DNA of 64,000 bases from Tubulanus polymorphus (Eukaryota; Nemertea; Palaeonemertea; Tubulaniformes; Tubulanidae), in NCBI RefSeq assembly GCF_964204645.1, contig NC_134033.1:9770231-9834230 (forward strand), in the 5' to 3' direction. Position numbers and translations under genes: made by a program. Of this stretch, positions 20,601-30,900 are shown in pieces; within the stretch, counting starts at the first letter, position 1; each line of letters begins with the position of its first letter. The notes beneath the pieces are model-generated. The model searched no databases. It worked only from the letters and a program-made list of their open reading frames with translations, and had not been told where the DNA came from.

Positions 20601-20918
20601 GCCCAAAGTTCAAAATCATGAATTCTAACAGGCCTAATCTAACATGGCAGTGACACAGCAAATGGTAGAATTATATCTGCGCTATCCTATCAAATTAAAT
20701 ACGATATTTACCGTCATTAAGTGTTACAAATTTTATAGGCCTAGGCCCAAGAAACGAACTCCTAAAAAAAGTCCATTTTTGATTGTCCACGATCTTTTTG
20801 TCGGGATATTACGCTTAGTTTTGGGTGTGCATACCTCAAATAGGTCTTAATCGAATCTGCAGAGTGGTGCAGTCCAGATAAATCGTCGTTTACATCCATT
20901 TGAAGGATTGATGGGTGC

Positions 20919-21118
20919 GATTCAAGAATAGGGGACTATAGCAATATATAGGCCTATGTAGTGATAGTAATCAATTAAGTAATAATATTAGTAATTGATA
21001 ATGATGATATATAATGATAGTAATGTATATAGTAATTAATGATGATTAGGGAACTAAACCTAACCTCTATCTCTAAACCTAACCCTAATCCTAACCACTA
21101 GTCCCCTATTCTTGAATC
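20919..21118. repeat. 200-bp element with perfect 19-bp inverted ends and an internal telomere-like tract
   Basis: GATTCAAGAATAGGGGACT (20919-20937) is exactly inverted at 21100-21118. The interior has AT-rich GATAATGATG text, then a CCTAA-rich block (about 21053-21097) of degenerate CCTAACCCTAATC units. The arms suggest a MITE or foldback element; no target duplication was identified. Confidence 0.7.
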
Positions 21119-21739
21119 TTACCGGAATGTTCTTGAAAATTGAGCTTAAAATCGGCGAGAAAGATCGCCATTTTGTTCGTATTTCTTTATGCAATTTGCA
21201 AATGAGTCATTGCGCGACGAGGATGCATCAATTAGCCTACATCATGGATGAAGCAGCTTCTTGTCGCCAAGAGACCAATTAACGACTCACAATATTACCC
21301 TAGTCAGTAAAAAAAGTGGATAAAAAAACCATGATTTATCTGGCCTGCACAACCCTGCTGATTCGATTAAGACCTATGTGAGGTTTACGCCGAAAATTAA
21401 GCGAAATATCCCTAAAAGATTGTGGACAATCAAAAATAAATAGACTTTAGACTCTAATTTCGTCACCACTACTGACGGCTGACCCAAACAACAATAACGC
21501 TTGATTTTACCATCTTCAAAAGCAAGTGCAATCGATCGGCATAGACCACAGGTGCTCGTATCAGATAATAGGCCTTACATAGATAATTTTTAGGCAGTCG
21601 ATATTTTGCTGGGTCCGGTCACCGAATTCTGGACGATATTTTGCTGGATATCGTCGCTGATTGGCTGATTTACTCTGCAGATGCGCACTGATGTGCGACT
21701 TAGTAAATTCGAAGGAAGTGTGGAGAACAGAGTTAGAGA

Positions 21740-21830
21740 AAATGGAGTGGATAATGCAAGATTCAAACCTGGGCCTGTAAATTACTAGCGTAGCGTCTTC
21801 CCACTAGACCACTGAGCTCGCTGAAAACCA
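21740..21830 (-). repeat. tRNA-derived SINE head or tRNA pseudogene
   Basis: The minus strand has AGTGGTCTAGTGGGAAG (A box) and, about 30 bases on, CAGGTTTGAATCTTG (B box). The spacing fits a tRNA-like promoter. No functional cloverleaf was demonstrated. Confidence 0.55.
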
Positions 21831-21904
21831 GCCGAATGTTTTTGACTATCTATACTAACTATAGTAGGCCTACCTCACCTTACCCTAATCCTATCCCTAG
21901 GGGT

Positions 21905-21985
21905 ATAACGTAACCCTAACCCTAACCCTCTTGACCATCTTCTCATCCTCTTGACACTAACCCTATCGAAACCCTAACCCTAAAC
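21905..21985. repeat. Interstitial telomere-like repeats
   Basis: Runs of CCCTAA: three in a row at about 21911-21929, and more degenerate units (ACCCTAACCCTAAACCC) at about 21971-21988. These match the animal TTAGGG telomere repeat on the other strand. Confidence 0.65.
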
Positions 21986-22194
21986 CCAATATAATGATTT
22001 TATTGTTACTTTTATTAATCTATATTATAATATATGGATCCGGCTTAATATCTTTATAGGCCTAAGTCGGTAACCGGATCCGGCTAAATATCCACTTCCT
22101 AATTAATTGTAATTAGAACTTAGGGCTAGAGTTTGTAAACTGCTGAGATAATGCATCGTAAAAAAAGAAATAAGGCCTAAACCTATTCATTTGT

Positions 22195-22262
22195 CGCGCT
22201 AGAATTCGAACCTGATGGCATTGCTAGACTCAACTGCGCCACAAAACCCTGTCACACTAGAC
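22195..22262 (-). repeat. tRNA-derived SINE head or tRNA pseudogene
   Basis: On the minus strand TGTGGCGCAGTTGAGT (A-box-like) precedes CAGGTTCGAATTCTAGC (B box) by about 16 bases of loop sequence. Probably a decayed tRNA-related repeat. Confidence 0.5.
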
Positions 22263-22264
22263 CG

Positions 22265-23000
22265 GTTGCACGGATACATACACGGTTTGCCACTAGAAAA
22301 CTTTTGGCACCGATCAGATTGCTTGTATGATTGCTGAGGCAAATGTCATGGTTGAACTAGGCATAGGCCTATAGGGCCTGAATGGAAAATGCTGGAATAA
22401 CATCTTAGCACCTCCAAATAGCCCTATAAGATGTTTCAGGGGAGTGCTTCCCTCGGGATGAGTGCTCATGGTTTCGGGCGTCGGCACTCGTGGATTCTGC
22501 AGTCCTCCCTTAGAAATTTATTTTACAATGGCAGGGTTCCTACAGCCCTTCAAATCCCATAAAAACCCCTCAAATTCCAAAATCAATTTTTGAGGGTACG
22601 ATATCCCTCAAATTCTTTTTATCAGAGTTTTAGCCTTAGTCCCCTCAAATTATTCCTCTCTAATTCTGAAAATTCTGTATCAGAGAATTTTGTATCACCT
22701 AATCCAGAAGGACCTTTCTTCAAACATTAATTGCATTGTGTTGTTTGATGATAATCACAGTTGTACTTAAAGTACTGTGTACACATTGGATTGGCATTTT
22801 ATAAAAGTGCGTTTAAGTGCTTGAATTTTTCCTATAGCAATACAACTATGAAGCCTCTTTTGGCCTTAGTCAAAGTTGGTTGTGACCCTGCTGTTTTACT
22901 TAACGACCTATAAAATTAAACTACTGAAGAAATGAATATTGGGCCTACATGTATTGGAAGTTTAAAAATTCAGATCAGAATTCTTGTTAATAGCAATTGT
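22265..23000. other. No gene seen
   Basis: AT-rich and without conserved frames. A CCCTCAAAT-type motif is repeated irregularly around 22545-22650. Confidence 0.4.
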
Positions 23001-23780
23001 TTATGTTAGGTGGTAGCACCGCACGGAAATATTTGTTGGTGCTAGCGCAGGAATTTTGCAAGATGGCAGCACCATAGGGCATACAGTTCTACATCTACAT
23101 AGGATACTGCATCTGAACCTCGATCGTATAACGATGCTGGGGGAAGGTGGTGCGATTAGGTGGTGCGTACTGAGGCAGCAGAACATATCACATGGATGAT
23201 CTCCTGACTGCTCGGTCGATGTTCTAACCTGTAGCAGTTTTCAATCGTTCCGCCGTATAGTTCTTCCTGATCCTTGGTTGATGTAATTTTCCTTGTGGAT
23301 TGCAGGGACTGTTCCGTTTACTATTCTGGCCATGAGCGCTATGCGATTTTCTTGGCGGCGGGGGGCTAGGCTTGACCAATTCAGCTCCTCCAGCATTGTT
23401 GTGACGCTACTGATACGCTTATAGTTTCCGGTTACGAATCTCGCGGCTCTCCGCTGCACTTTCTCAAGATGTTCAATGTTCTTTCGGTGGTAGGGGTCCC
23501 AGACTGTCGACGCATACTCAAGCTTCGATCTGAGATGTACCTTGACCCAGATGATTTCAGCCTCTGAGTCTGCGTCGGTTAGGTGTTCATAAATATAGTT
23601 CTTGTTTACTGCCACAAAGACACCACCCCTGTTGATGGTTCGGTCCTTCCTGAATACCTTATAACCCTTGGGGAATTTTTCGGCTGTATGGATCGTGCTT
23701 TCAAGTTTTGATTCAGCTGCCAAAAACACTGAAATGTGCGTAGTTGCGTAACTATTTGCAGTGAATTGCAGACGAAACAT
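23001..23780 (-). pseudogene. Internally deleted LINE: endonuclease start fused in frame to RT C-terminus
   Basis: The open minus-strand frame 23780-23241 (179 codons) starts with an AP-endonuclease-like part (AAESKLESTIH, FPKGYKVFRKDRTINRGGVFVAV). It then switches at WVKVHL/RSKLEYA to the C-terminal region seen after the RT in CR1/Jockey-type elements (LEYASTVWDPYHRKNIEHLE, QRRAARFVTGNY, LEELNWSSLAPRR). The whole RT core is missing, yet the frame stays open. Downstream (23240-23001) is probably 3' sequence of the same element. It cannot encode an active enzyme. Confidence 0.78.
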
Positions 23781-24031
23781 GAAGCCTAAACGGCCGTTTA
23801 AAAAAAAATTATACCAATCGCAATTGTAATATAAAAATGGGATAGAACCTAAGTTAAAATTCTGGCCATTTCTAAAATGTTATTACTAATTTTTAGTCGG
23901 TGCCGAACGTTTAGTTTTCCAACAATAATGAGGGGTGGTAGGTAGTCATGCAATTCAAGTCATCATTTATTACACGTTACTTCCGTGTTGTTGAAAATCT
24001 CGCGAGTCCTGGACCAAACCCCATTGAACAA

Positions 24032-24070
24032 TGTGATCTGTGTGCTGGCCACAAATGCACACAGATCACA
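24032..24070. repeat. Perfect 14-bp hairpin
   Basis: TGTGATCTGTGTGC at 24032-24045 is exactly inverted at 24057-24070, with an 11-base loop. The function is unknown. Confidence 0.65.
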
Positions 24071-24163
24071 CTACACTACCCATTACACACTCCAGTACCC
24101 ACAGCTTTCATATATCCATCCAAATATTTAGTGTCTTTCTTCCACTGCGTCATGAAGGTATAA

Positions 24164-24182
24164 GGCCCGTGGGCCTCTTGTT
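24164..24182 (+). repeat. Hairpin + TCTTGTT terminus (family T)
   Basis: GGCCCGTGGGCC (24164-24175) followed directly by TCTTGTT. The same signature recurs at 24770, 44615 (degraded), 54902, 57283 and 59278, consistent with 3' ends of rolling-circle-like repeats. Confidence 0.6.
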
Positions 24183-24379
24183 TTCATTATTCAGCAAGGG
24201 GTCATTCATTTATTACGTACGCATTTGGGGAGGGGGAGGTGGTAGGGGTCAGTGCAATTGCGTACTGTAATGCTTAAGGTATACGAAAAAATGGCCGATT
24301 TTGCATACGGAGGGGTAGGTGGGGTTGAAAAATTCAAATTTTATGGGTATGTAATAAATGAATGATCCCCAAAACTAAT

Positions 24380-24788
24380 AGGGCCTAACAGTTCATGCAA
24401 GAAAAACCACAGTCAGTTGAGATTACCCTTACAGTTGTACATTGAATACGAATCTTGTGTAGGCGAAAGTGGCGAAATTGTTGTATTTAAATGTGTTTTT
24501 GTGTAGGAATCTTGAGAGATATAAATTGCTTGGCTGGGAAATGATGGAAAACATCAGAATAAACTAGTTTTGTCTATAACAGAATCGCATTAATGAGGTT
24601 TAAGAATAAAAATAGCGTAGGCTAAATCGGCGTTCGGCAGAAAAATGAAATTCATTCAATTCTTAAGTCTGTGGTCCTCCCAATCAACATCGTCATAGAA
24701 CATTTTCCGGCAGATGTAAAGCATTAAACACTGTATACCTTACCCCAGTATAATCTACCAATGCTTCAAGGCCCATGGGCCTCTTGTT
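24380..24788 (+). repeat. Interspersed repeat R1, copy 1
   Basis: About 400 bp, similar in order to 43730-44636 and 56940-57302: shared blocks GGCTGGGAAATGATGGAAAACA, GAATCGCATTAATGAGGTTTAA, GTCCTCCCAATCAACATCGTC and GCAGATGTAAA, ending in the palindrome GGCCCATGGGCC (24770-24781) plus TCTTGTT. Non-coding. Lies just upstream of the first ABCC coding exon. Confidence 0.8.
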
Positions 24789-24907
24789 CTAAATACTTTT
24801 CATTACCTATTGATAGGTCAATAATGATCATCAATTGATTTCAGGGAGGAAACTGAATGGGGCCGCCAAAAAGGTTTATAGAAAAGTTTTGATGAAAAGA
24901 ATTTATC

Positions 24908-24967
24908 ATGGAAGTACCAACTAGTCAGTTTTGGTTGTCTTCATGTGGAAATGCTTCAAACATAGAG
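24908..24967 (+). CDS. ABCC: ABCC exon 1 (start codon)
   Basis: ATG in good context (A at -3, G at +4), 20 codons ending in phase 0 at donor GTATGT (24968). A possible upstream acceptor TTTCAG at 24840-24844 suggests a 5'-UTR intron. Two short upstream frames (24857-24892 and 24892-24924, overlapping as TGATG) would precede the start if they are in the mRNA. Confidence 0.85.
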
Positions 24968-27900
24968 GTATGTATAGGCCTACATATGATTCATGAACAA
25001 TAATGGAAATTCAAGGATTCATTCCATTTCAGTGTCAGACATTTTAGCTTAGGCCTAATGTAAAAATGATTCAATGAGGACCCGTTGGAGTCTATATTCC
25101 TACGAGGTTTCTTGCTTAACTGCTTGTTAACATTATTGCATCATTTGGTAGCTTTAACCCTAATCAATTTTAAAAACTTAATGCAGTTACAAAATCTAGG
25201 TTCTTTTAATTTTAGGTTAAGACATAAGAGCCTAGCAATGTATTTGGGCGGCTTAACTCTTTTCATGCCTATTTTCAGATTGCTAGATTTCGTGGGATCA
25301 ATTTTAGCCATTATTTAAATCTCATGATTAAGCATTTCTGAGGGCTTTCAGCTCAATGAAACATTTTAAGACTATACATTTTCTGTTTCAGGATGACTTA
25401 CTCTAGAAATCTATATTTGAAAAACTTTTCTTCTCAGGGGTGTGATGGGGGAGTACAGTAGAACTCGCTCACCTCGGGATTGAGCACCTTGGAATTTTGC
25501 CTGCCTCGGAAAAATAGAAAATCATTTTTCATTTGTAACTGTTTTTCAATGAAAAATATGTGTTTAGCTCGGAATTGCCTTCCTCAGAAATTTGTTTAGC
25601 TCAGACTGATTACCGTGGGACAAACGTCATTTTCTTTGATCACCTCGGAAAACTTAAACGACCTTCCGTGTTTTTTACCCATTGAGACATTTTTATACTG
25701 ACGATCTATGCAATACATTTATCCATACAATTTATTGATTTTGAATTGTGTTACCGGAAATCTAGAATGAGCTCCCAAATGATAATTGTGACAAATGCCA
25801 CCATCTATTGGAGAAAATAGAAAGTATGTATAGTCAGGAAATCAAATCATGTACGTTTAAAAGCAACTTGGCTGGATTAAACTTTACTTAAGCCCTCTGA
25901 AATTCCCCCAGGAATAATTATTAAGAAAAGACTAAAAATTGGAAGTTTTCATTGGTCATTTGTTTGGATATGTCTTAAAACATTGGAGTTTACGCGCTTT
26001 ATTGCAACAAGACATACATACATTGAAACATAGAGGAAACCATGTCTGAAAATATTCATATCCATTTCTGCTCCTGCCTCGGAATTAGTATACCTCGCAA
26101 AAAATTTTACGGTCCCCCGAGATCTGAGGTGAGCGAGTTCTACTATAATAGGTTAATAGCGTCAAAATAACTTAATCAGTTGACTTAATGAAATTGACTT
26201 AATCACCTTTCTGCCAACTACAAGATATCCAATGATATAACACATGCAATATCTATGCCTAAATGTTCTTTTCAGGATTCTGATCTCAGGCATGCAAGTT
26301 ATCAAAATTTCACTGAATGTTTCAATAAAACCATATTACAATGGATTCCATGTGTTTACATGAACATAACATCGCCGTTGTATCTGTTGTTCCTGTGTCA
26401 GAAAAACAACGTTCAATCACATTCATCCGTGTTGCTGAATCTTTCAAAAAGTGTAAGTATTGCCAATGATAAATGTTTTATTTTTTGGGAAGACCCATTA
26501 CTTAAGGGCTGATTCATCTGTATAAGGAATCATGTAATCGTCCCCCGTGCAGGCGTTGGTATCCGCCTCCGTCCGTCCGCATCAGCTTGTGAACGCGATT
26601 TTAGAAGAACTGTTGATCGCAGGACTATGATATTACACAGTATGATTATCCCTAGGGGAGGATGTGCCCTCATTATTTTGGGGTCCAGGAATCGAAGGTC
26701 AAGGTCACTGCAGGTCATTCATGTGAAACCTTGTGAACGCAATTCAAGAAGAACCGTTGATCGCAGGACTATGATATTATGTATTATGATTACCCCTTAG
26801 GGAGATGATGTTCCCTATCAATTTTGGGGACCAAGGATGAAAGGTCAAGGTCATTTTATGTGAAACCTTGTGAACACGATTCAAGAAGAACCGTTGATGG
26901 TAGGACTATGATATTACGTATTATGATGACACCTAGGGAGAGGATGTGCCCTTTTGATTTTGGGGTCTGAGGATCAAGGGTTGAGGTCACCTCAGGTCAT
27001 TAATTTGAAACCTTGTTAAAACGATTCAAGAAGAACCATTGATGACAGGACAATGCTATTTCATATTGTGATTACTCCTGGGGAGAGGATGTGCCTTAGT
27101 GATTTTGGAGTTCTAGGGCCAAAGGTCCAGGTTAGTAGAGGTCTTTCGCCCTGTAAACCTGTAAACCCTGTTAACTCAATTCTTAGATAACCATTGATAG
27201 CTGGACAACAATATTTCATAGTATGGTTATCCCTGGATACACTTATCATTTTCCAATATTAAAGATCAGTGTCTTCAGGGGTCATTCCCTACTGGCTATT
27301 GCAGGGGACATAGATATGTAGTATCAAATTGGCTTGCTAGATTTTTGAAATCCTTTCATCTCGGCCTACCGGAGATACAACTGGAGCCCTCAAATTGGTC
27401 TGATCTGATTCAAGGTGGCTGACTTACGGTCATGACATTATTATTCTTTATAGTCAGTACTTATCCTTCTTGGTCAACGGATGCTGATGAAAGGGCACAC
27501 GAATAAAGTTGACACTTGCAGGGCTTCCAATTATCGACCAAGGAAAAAAATTTTTGGATCTTGCCGAAGTCCTCTGATATCAGTTAAGACTGGTGCCATG
27601 ATGCCTGTTCTCTAACTTAGTTGGTTGCTAACTATGTAGTTAAACTATAGGAAGTAAGGAAAAAAAACTAGGCTTAGTTATTTTTATGAGTCAGGGGGCG
27701 ATAGTTTATGGTGGCATTTATCTTTATTGGATGATCGTAGTTAATTGTCATTTGAAGGAAATTCAACTTTTTCTTGCTTTATGTCTTTATCATTTAATAA
27801 GAAAAATGATGGCTCCTATCTATTTTCGTGTTTGCTTCTCTTCACATGAAGTCGCTCTAGGTAGTCACGCTTTTAGGCCACTTGGGACTTAAGTCCCAGC

Positions 27901-30900
27901 GGGCCATTGCGTTCACTTTTCGTCCGTCGTCCATCCGTAGATGGAATCCAGTTATTTTGGGAAGTTTTGAAGACGCTTCAATGTAACATCTTGGTATTTG
28001 GTTAAAACATGTATCTACCCTAGACACATCTTCAGCCCAAAAACTGGCCCTATCAGAATCAAGATGGCCGACTGGTGGCCATTGTTGTTCGCCGAAATCA
28101 GCACTTTTTACACATTTTTGAAGATTTTGAGTTCGGTGAGGAATGTATCAAATGGTTCAATTTGATGAGTGTTCCAGAATCGATGCGTCTGAAGGACTTT
28201 GTTTTTTCTGGGTTACCCCGATTACCTTCGGCCCTGCACAGTGCAATATAATCGCTACCTTTGTTTCATCACTCGTACCCGGTGCCACTGCAATACTTAG
28301 GTAAATCTCCATTTGACTTTTCCATCTTTCTAAATTATCTGGACATTGCCGTCTGCTAGATTCAGCTGCGGCGGTGGGCGAAACACACCCGGCGATGGAC
28401 TTTGTAACCCGTCTACGTTTTCAGCCATTTTTCGTCATTCATTCAAACAATCAATCACTCACTGGTGAAATTAGAACGTACGGTCCTTAAATACCGCTGC
28501 CACCATGTTGGCGATGTCCTCAGAGTCGGGAGATGACGAACAAACACAGTTGATTTGCATGTATGAGAATTACAACCTTTTATTCAACAGCCATTGTATT
28601 CATAAACAATGCCACATAATACTACATTATGACGACTTCCAGTTGTACTGAATACTCACTGTAACCATTTACGTCTAATACATCAACATATAGCGTGTGT
28701 AGTGGATAAAAGAGAATTAATGAAAAGCTTAGATTTGTTTTCACCGACAAAAAACTGGCCATATCCTCACACATCCGCTACTACCGGTAGTCAATTTTAA
28801 ACATCTGTATCCGAAGGTATGGACCCCAGGGTCGATAAGATTCATAAGAAATAATACGATAATAATTAAATCATTTAACTGGGTTGTATCAAGTCATAAT
28901 CATGTATGTGATTGAATTAATCATTTGATGAAGACATACATAGCCATGAAATTATTGTAACTAACAAACTTCTCAAATTCAGAATATGGCTCTCTGGGTG
29001 GTAATGAATTCATGTATGCACAGAATACACATCCGTCTCTAAACCTAGCGCACATCGACACTGCGATTGGAGACAACTAGTTGCAAGGCAGTTTTCGGCG
29101 CATGAGAGGAACTGGCTGGATACGATCAGTTGCTTGAATGTGTCGATGTGAGCGAGCTTACGATTGGTAAGCGTCGATCTATCTCCAATTTCGTGCCAGT
29201 TGCCCATGTTCTACTTTTGAGCAACTGGTTGTACTCAATCGCAGTCATATCCCTCGATGTGCGCGCTCTGGATCTCGACGATCGACACGCGCCATGCAGT
29301 TGCTGCAACTGACCGGTTATAACTAGATTTCGATGTGCGCGGGGTAATCGTTCGGTAGCAACTAGTTGTCTCCAATCGCAGTGTCGATGTGCGCTTGGCT
29401 TAAGTGGCGAAGTTATCAACTTACCACCATTCAAGCCATGCCTAACCTATCTTAATGATTGGTCTATCGTTCAAGAGCAACTCATTTTTAATTGTTTTGA
29501 TATGTTCATTTTACTTAACAGGTAATAATATGCATCTTGGCTATGATCTCTGTGGCTGACCTATATTTGACATTGCAAGACTTAACTGAAAGTTCTTTGA
29601 AGCCAACTTTATCATTGCTTTCATACGTAAGTTCTTATTCTCACCTTGAAAAAATATTGTCAAAAGTTTTAAGCGTTACGCCGACCAGCATCATTGAATT
29701 TCAAAAACAAGTGTCATTTGGATTTTCTGCTGCTATCCCAGAAAAGCTTATTGTTATTCTCTGGATTACTATTTACATAGTCTTACAATACAATACAATT
29801 GCCATACTACTACCGTATGGCGTACGGTACAAACAGGCAAGCTAGCATGCGTATGTGATACGGAATCGCTTATCCCTTCTCCTAGAAAGGTATATCGATC
29901 TATATCAGCCGGTGCTGCCATCTGCATAAAATCCAAGATGGCAGTAGCCAGGAAAAAACAATTTAGTTGGATGAAACGGTTTAGCAGCTCGTAAATGATG
30001 CTGACAATTTGAAATTTGGTAGTGAACATAATGAGAGTGACAACGAATATGACAGCAGTAGTTCAGATGATGAGACTTAGTCAGAAATAGGTATAGTGTC
30101 GGCAATGATTTCGATGATGATGAAAATGAAATCAGTGACAATTTTTTAGAATCTGTTGATCCGGTTGTCACATTATGCAAATTATTTGTATAATTTATCA
30201 ACCCAATTATACTCCAATGAAACCCCTTTACATTTGGCCTTCTGACATATCGGCGGAAAAGTCAGTAAATGAGTGGAAAAATTAACTTTTGAGTTGTTTT
30301 ATTGCTTTGAAATTTTTACTGTATAAAGTAAGGATGTATGGTATACAATTTCATTTGAAATGGAATAGATCAGTGCATTTTCCTGGGAGACGGAGCAGTT
30401 TATCTGAAACTTTTTCATGAATTTTTTTCATGGCGGCCATCTTGGATTATGTGACCTTGACCTCAGGTTTACTTATATCCAAATTATTTATGTCTACTTC
30501 ATAGGCCCAAAAGTCATCTCCTCAAATATACTCCCATAAACCCCTAAATTCCCTCCGGTACAGCACTACAGTATTGAAAGGATTAACTTGCTGCTATACC
30601 ATCTGTATTTTGATGAATCAACAATTTAAAAGCATTCTCGAGCTGTAAACGTTGATAATCCATGTTCACTGAACTAACACCCATGTTTTTCTTTGTCGCC
30701 ATTCCTGTATTATCGATACTAGCGCTTTAAAAAAGGATGTCAAGTTGACTATCAATCGTGAAAGAAATGAATGTTGCGCATTATGGCAAATATGTTATCA
30801 TTAAGTCAATGTTTTTATCTTCACAAATTTACTATTCCTTTCGTTTTTACAATTGTCACAAAAGATTCAAGCACTTGTAAATGTTTAGATGAAGTGCACT

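Noticed and set aside
21740-22262. Functional tRNA genes
   Set aside because: A and B boxes are seen but no complete acceptor stem or credible anticodon arm; SINE or pseudogene is more likely.
26560-27275. CRISPR-like array
   Set aside because: Units are long, contiguous and diverged without unique spacers; the genome is eukaryotic.
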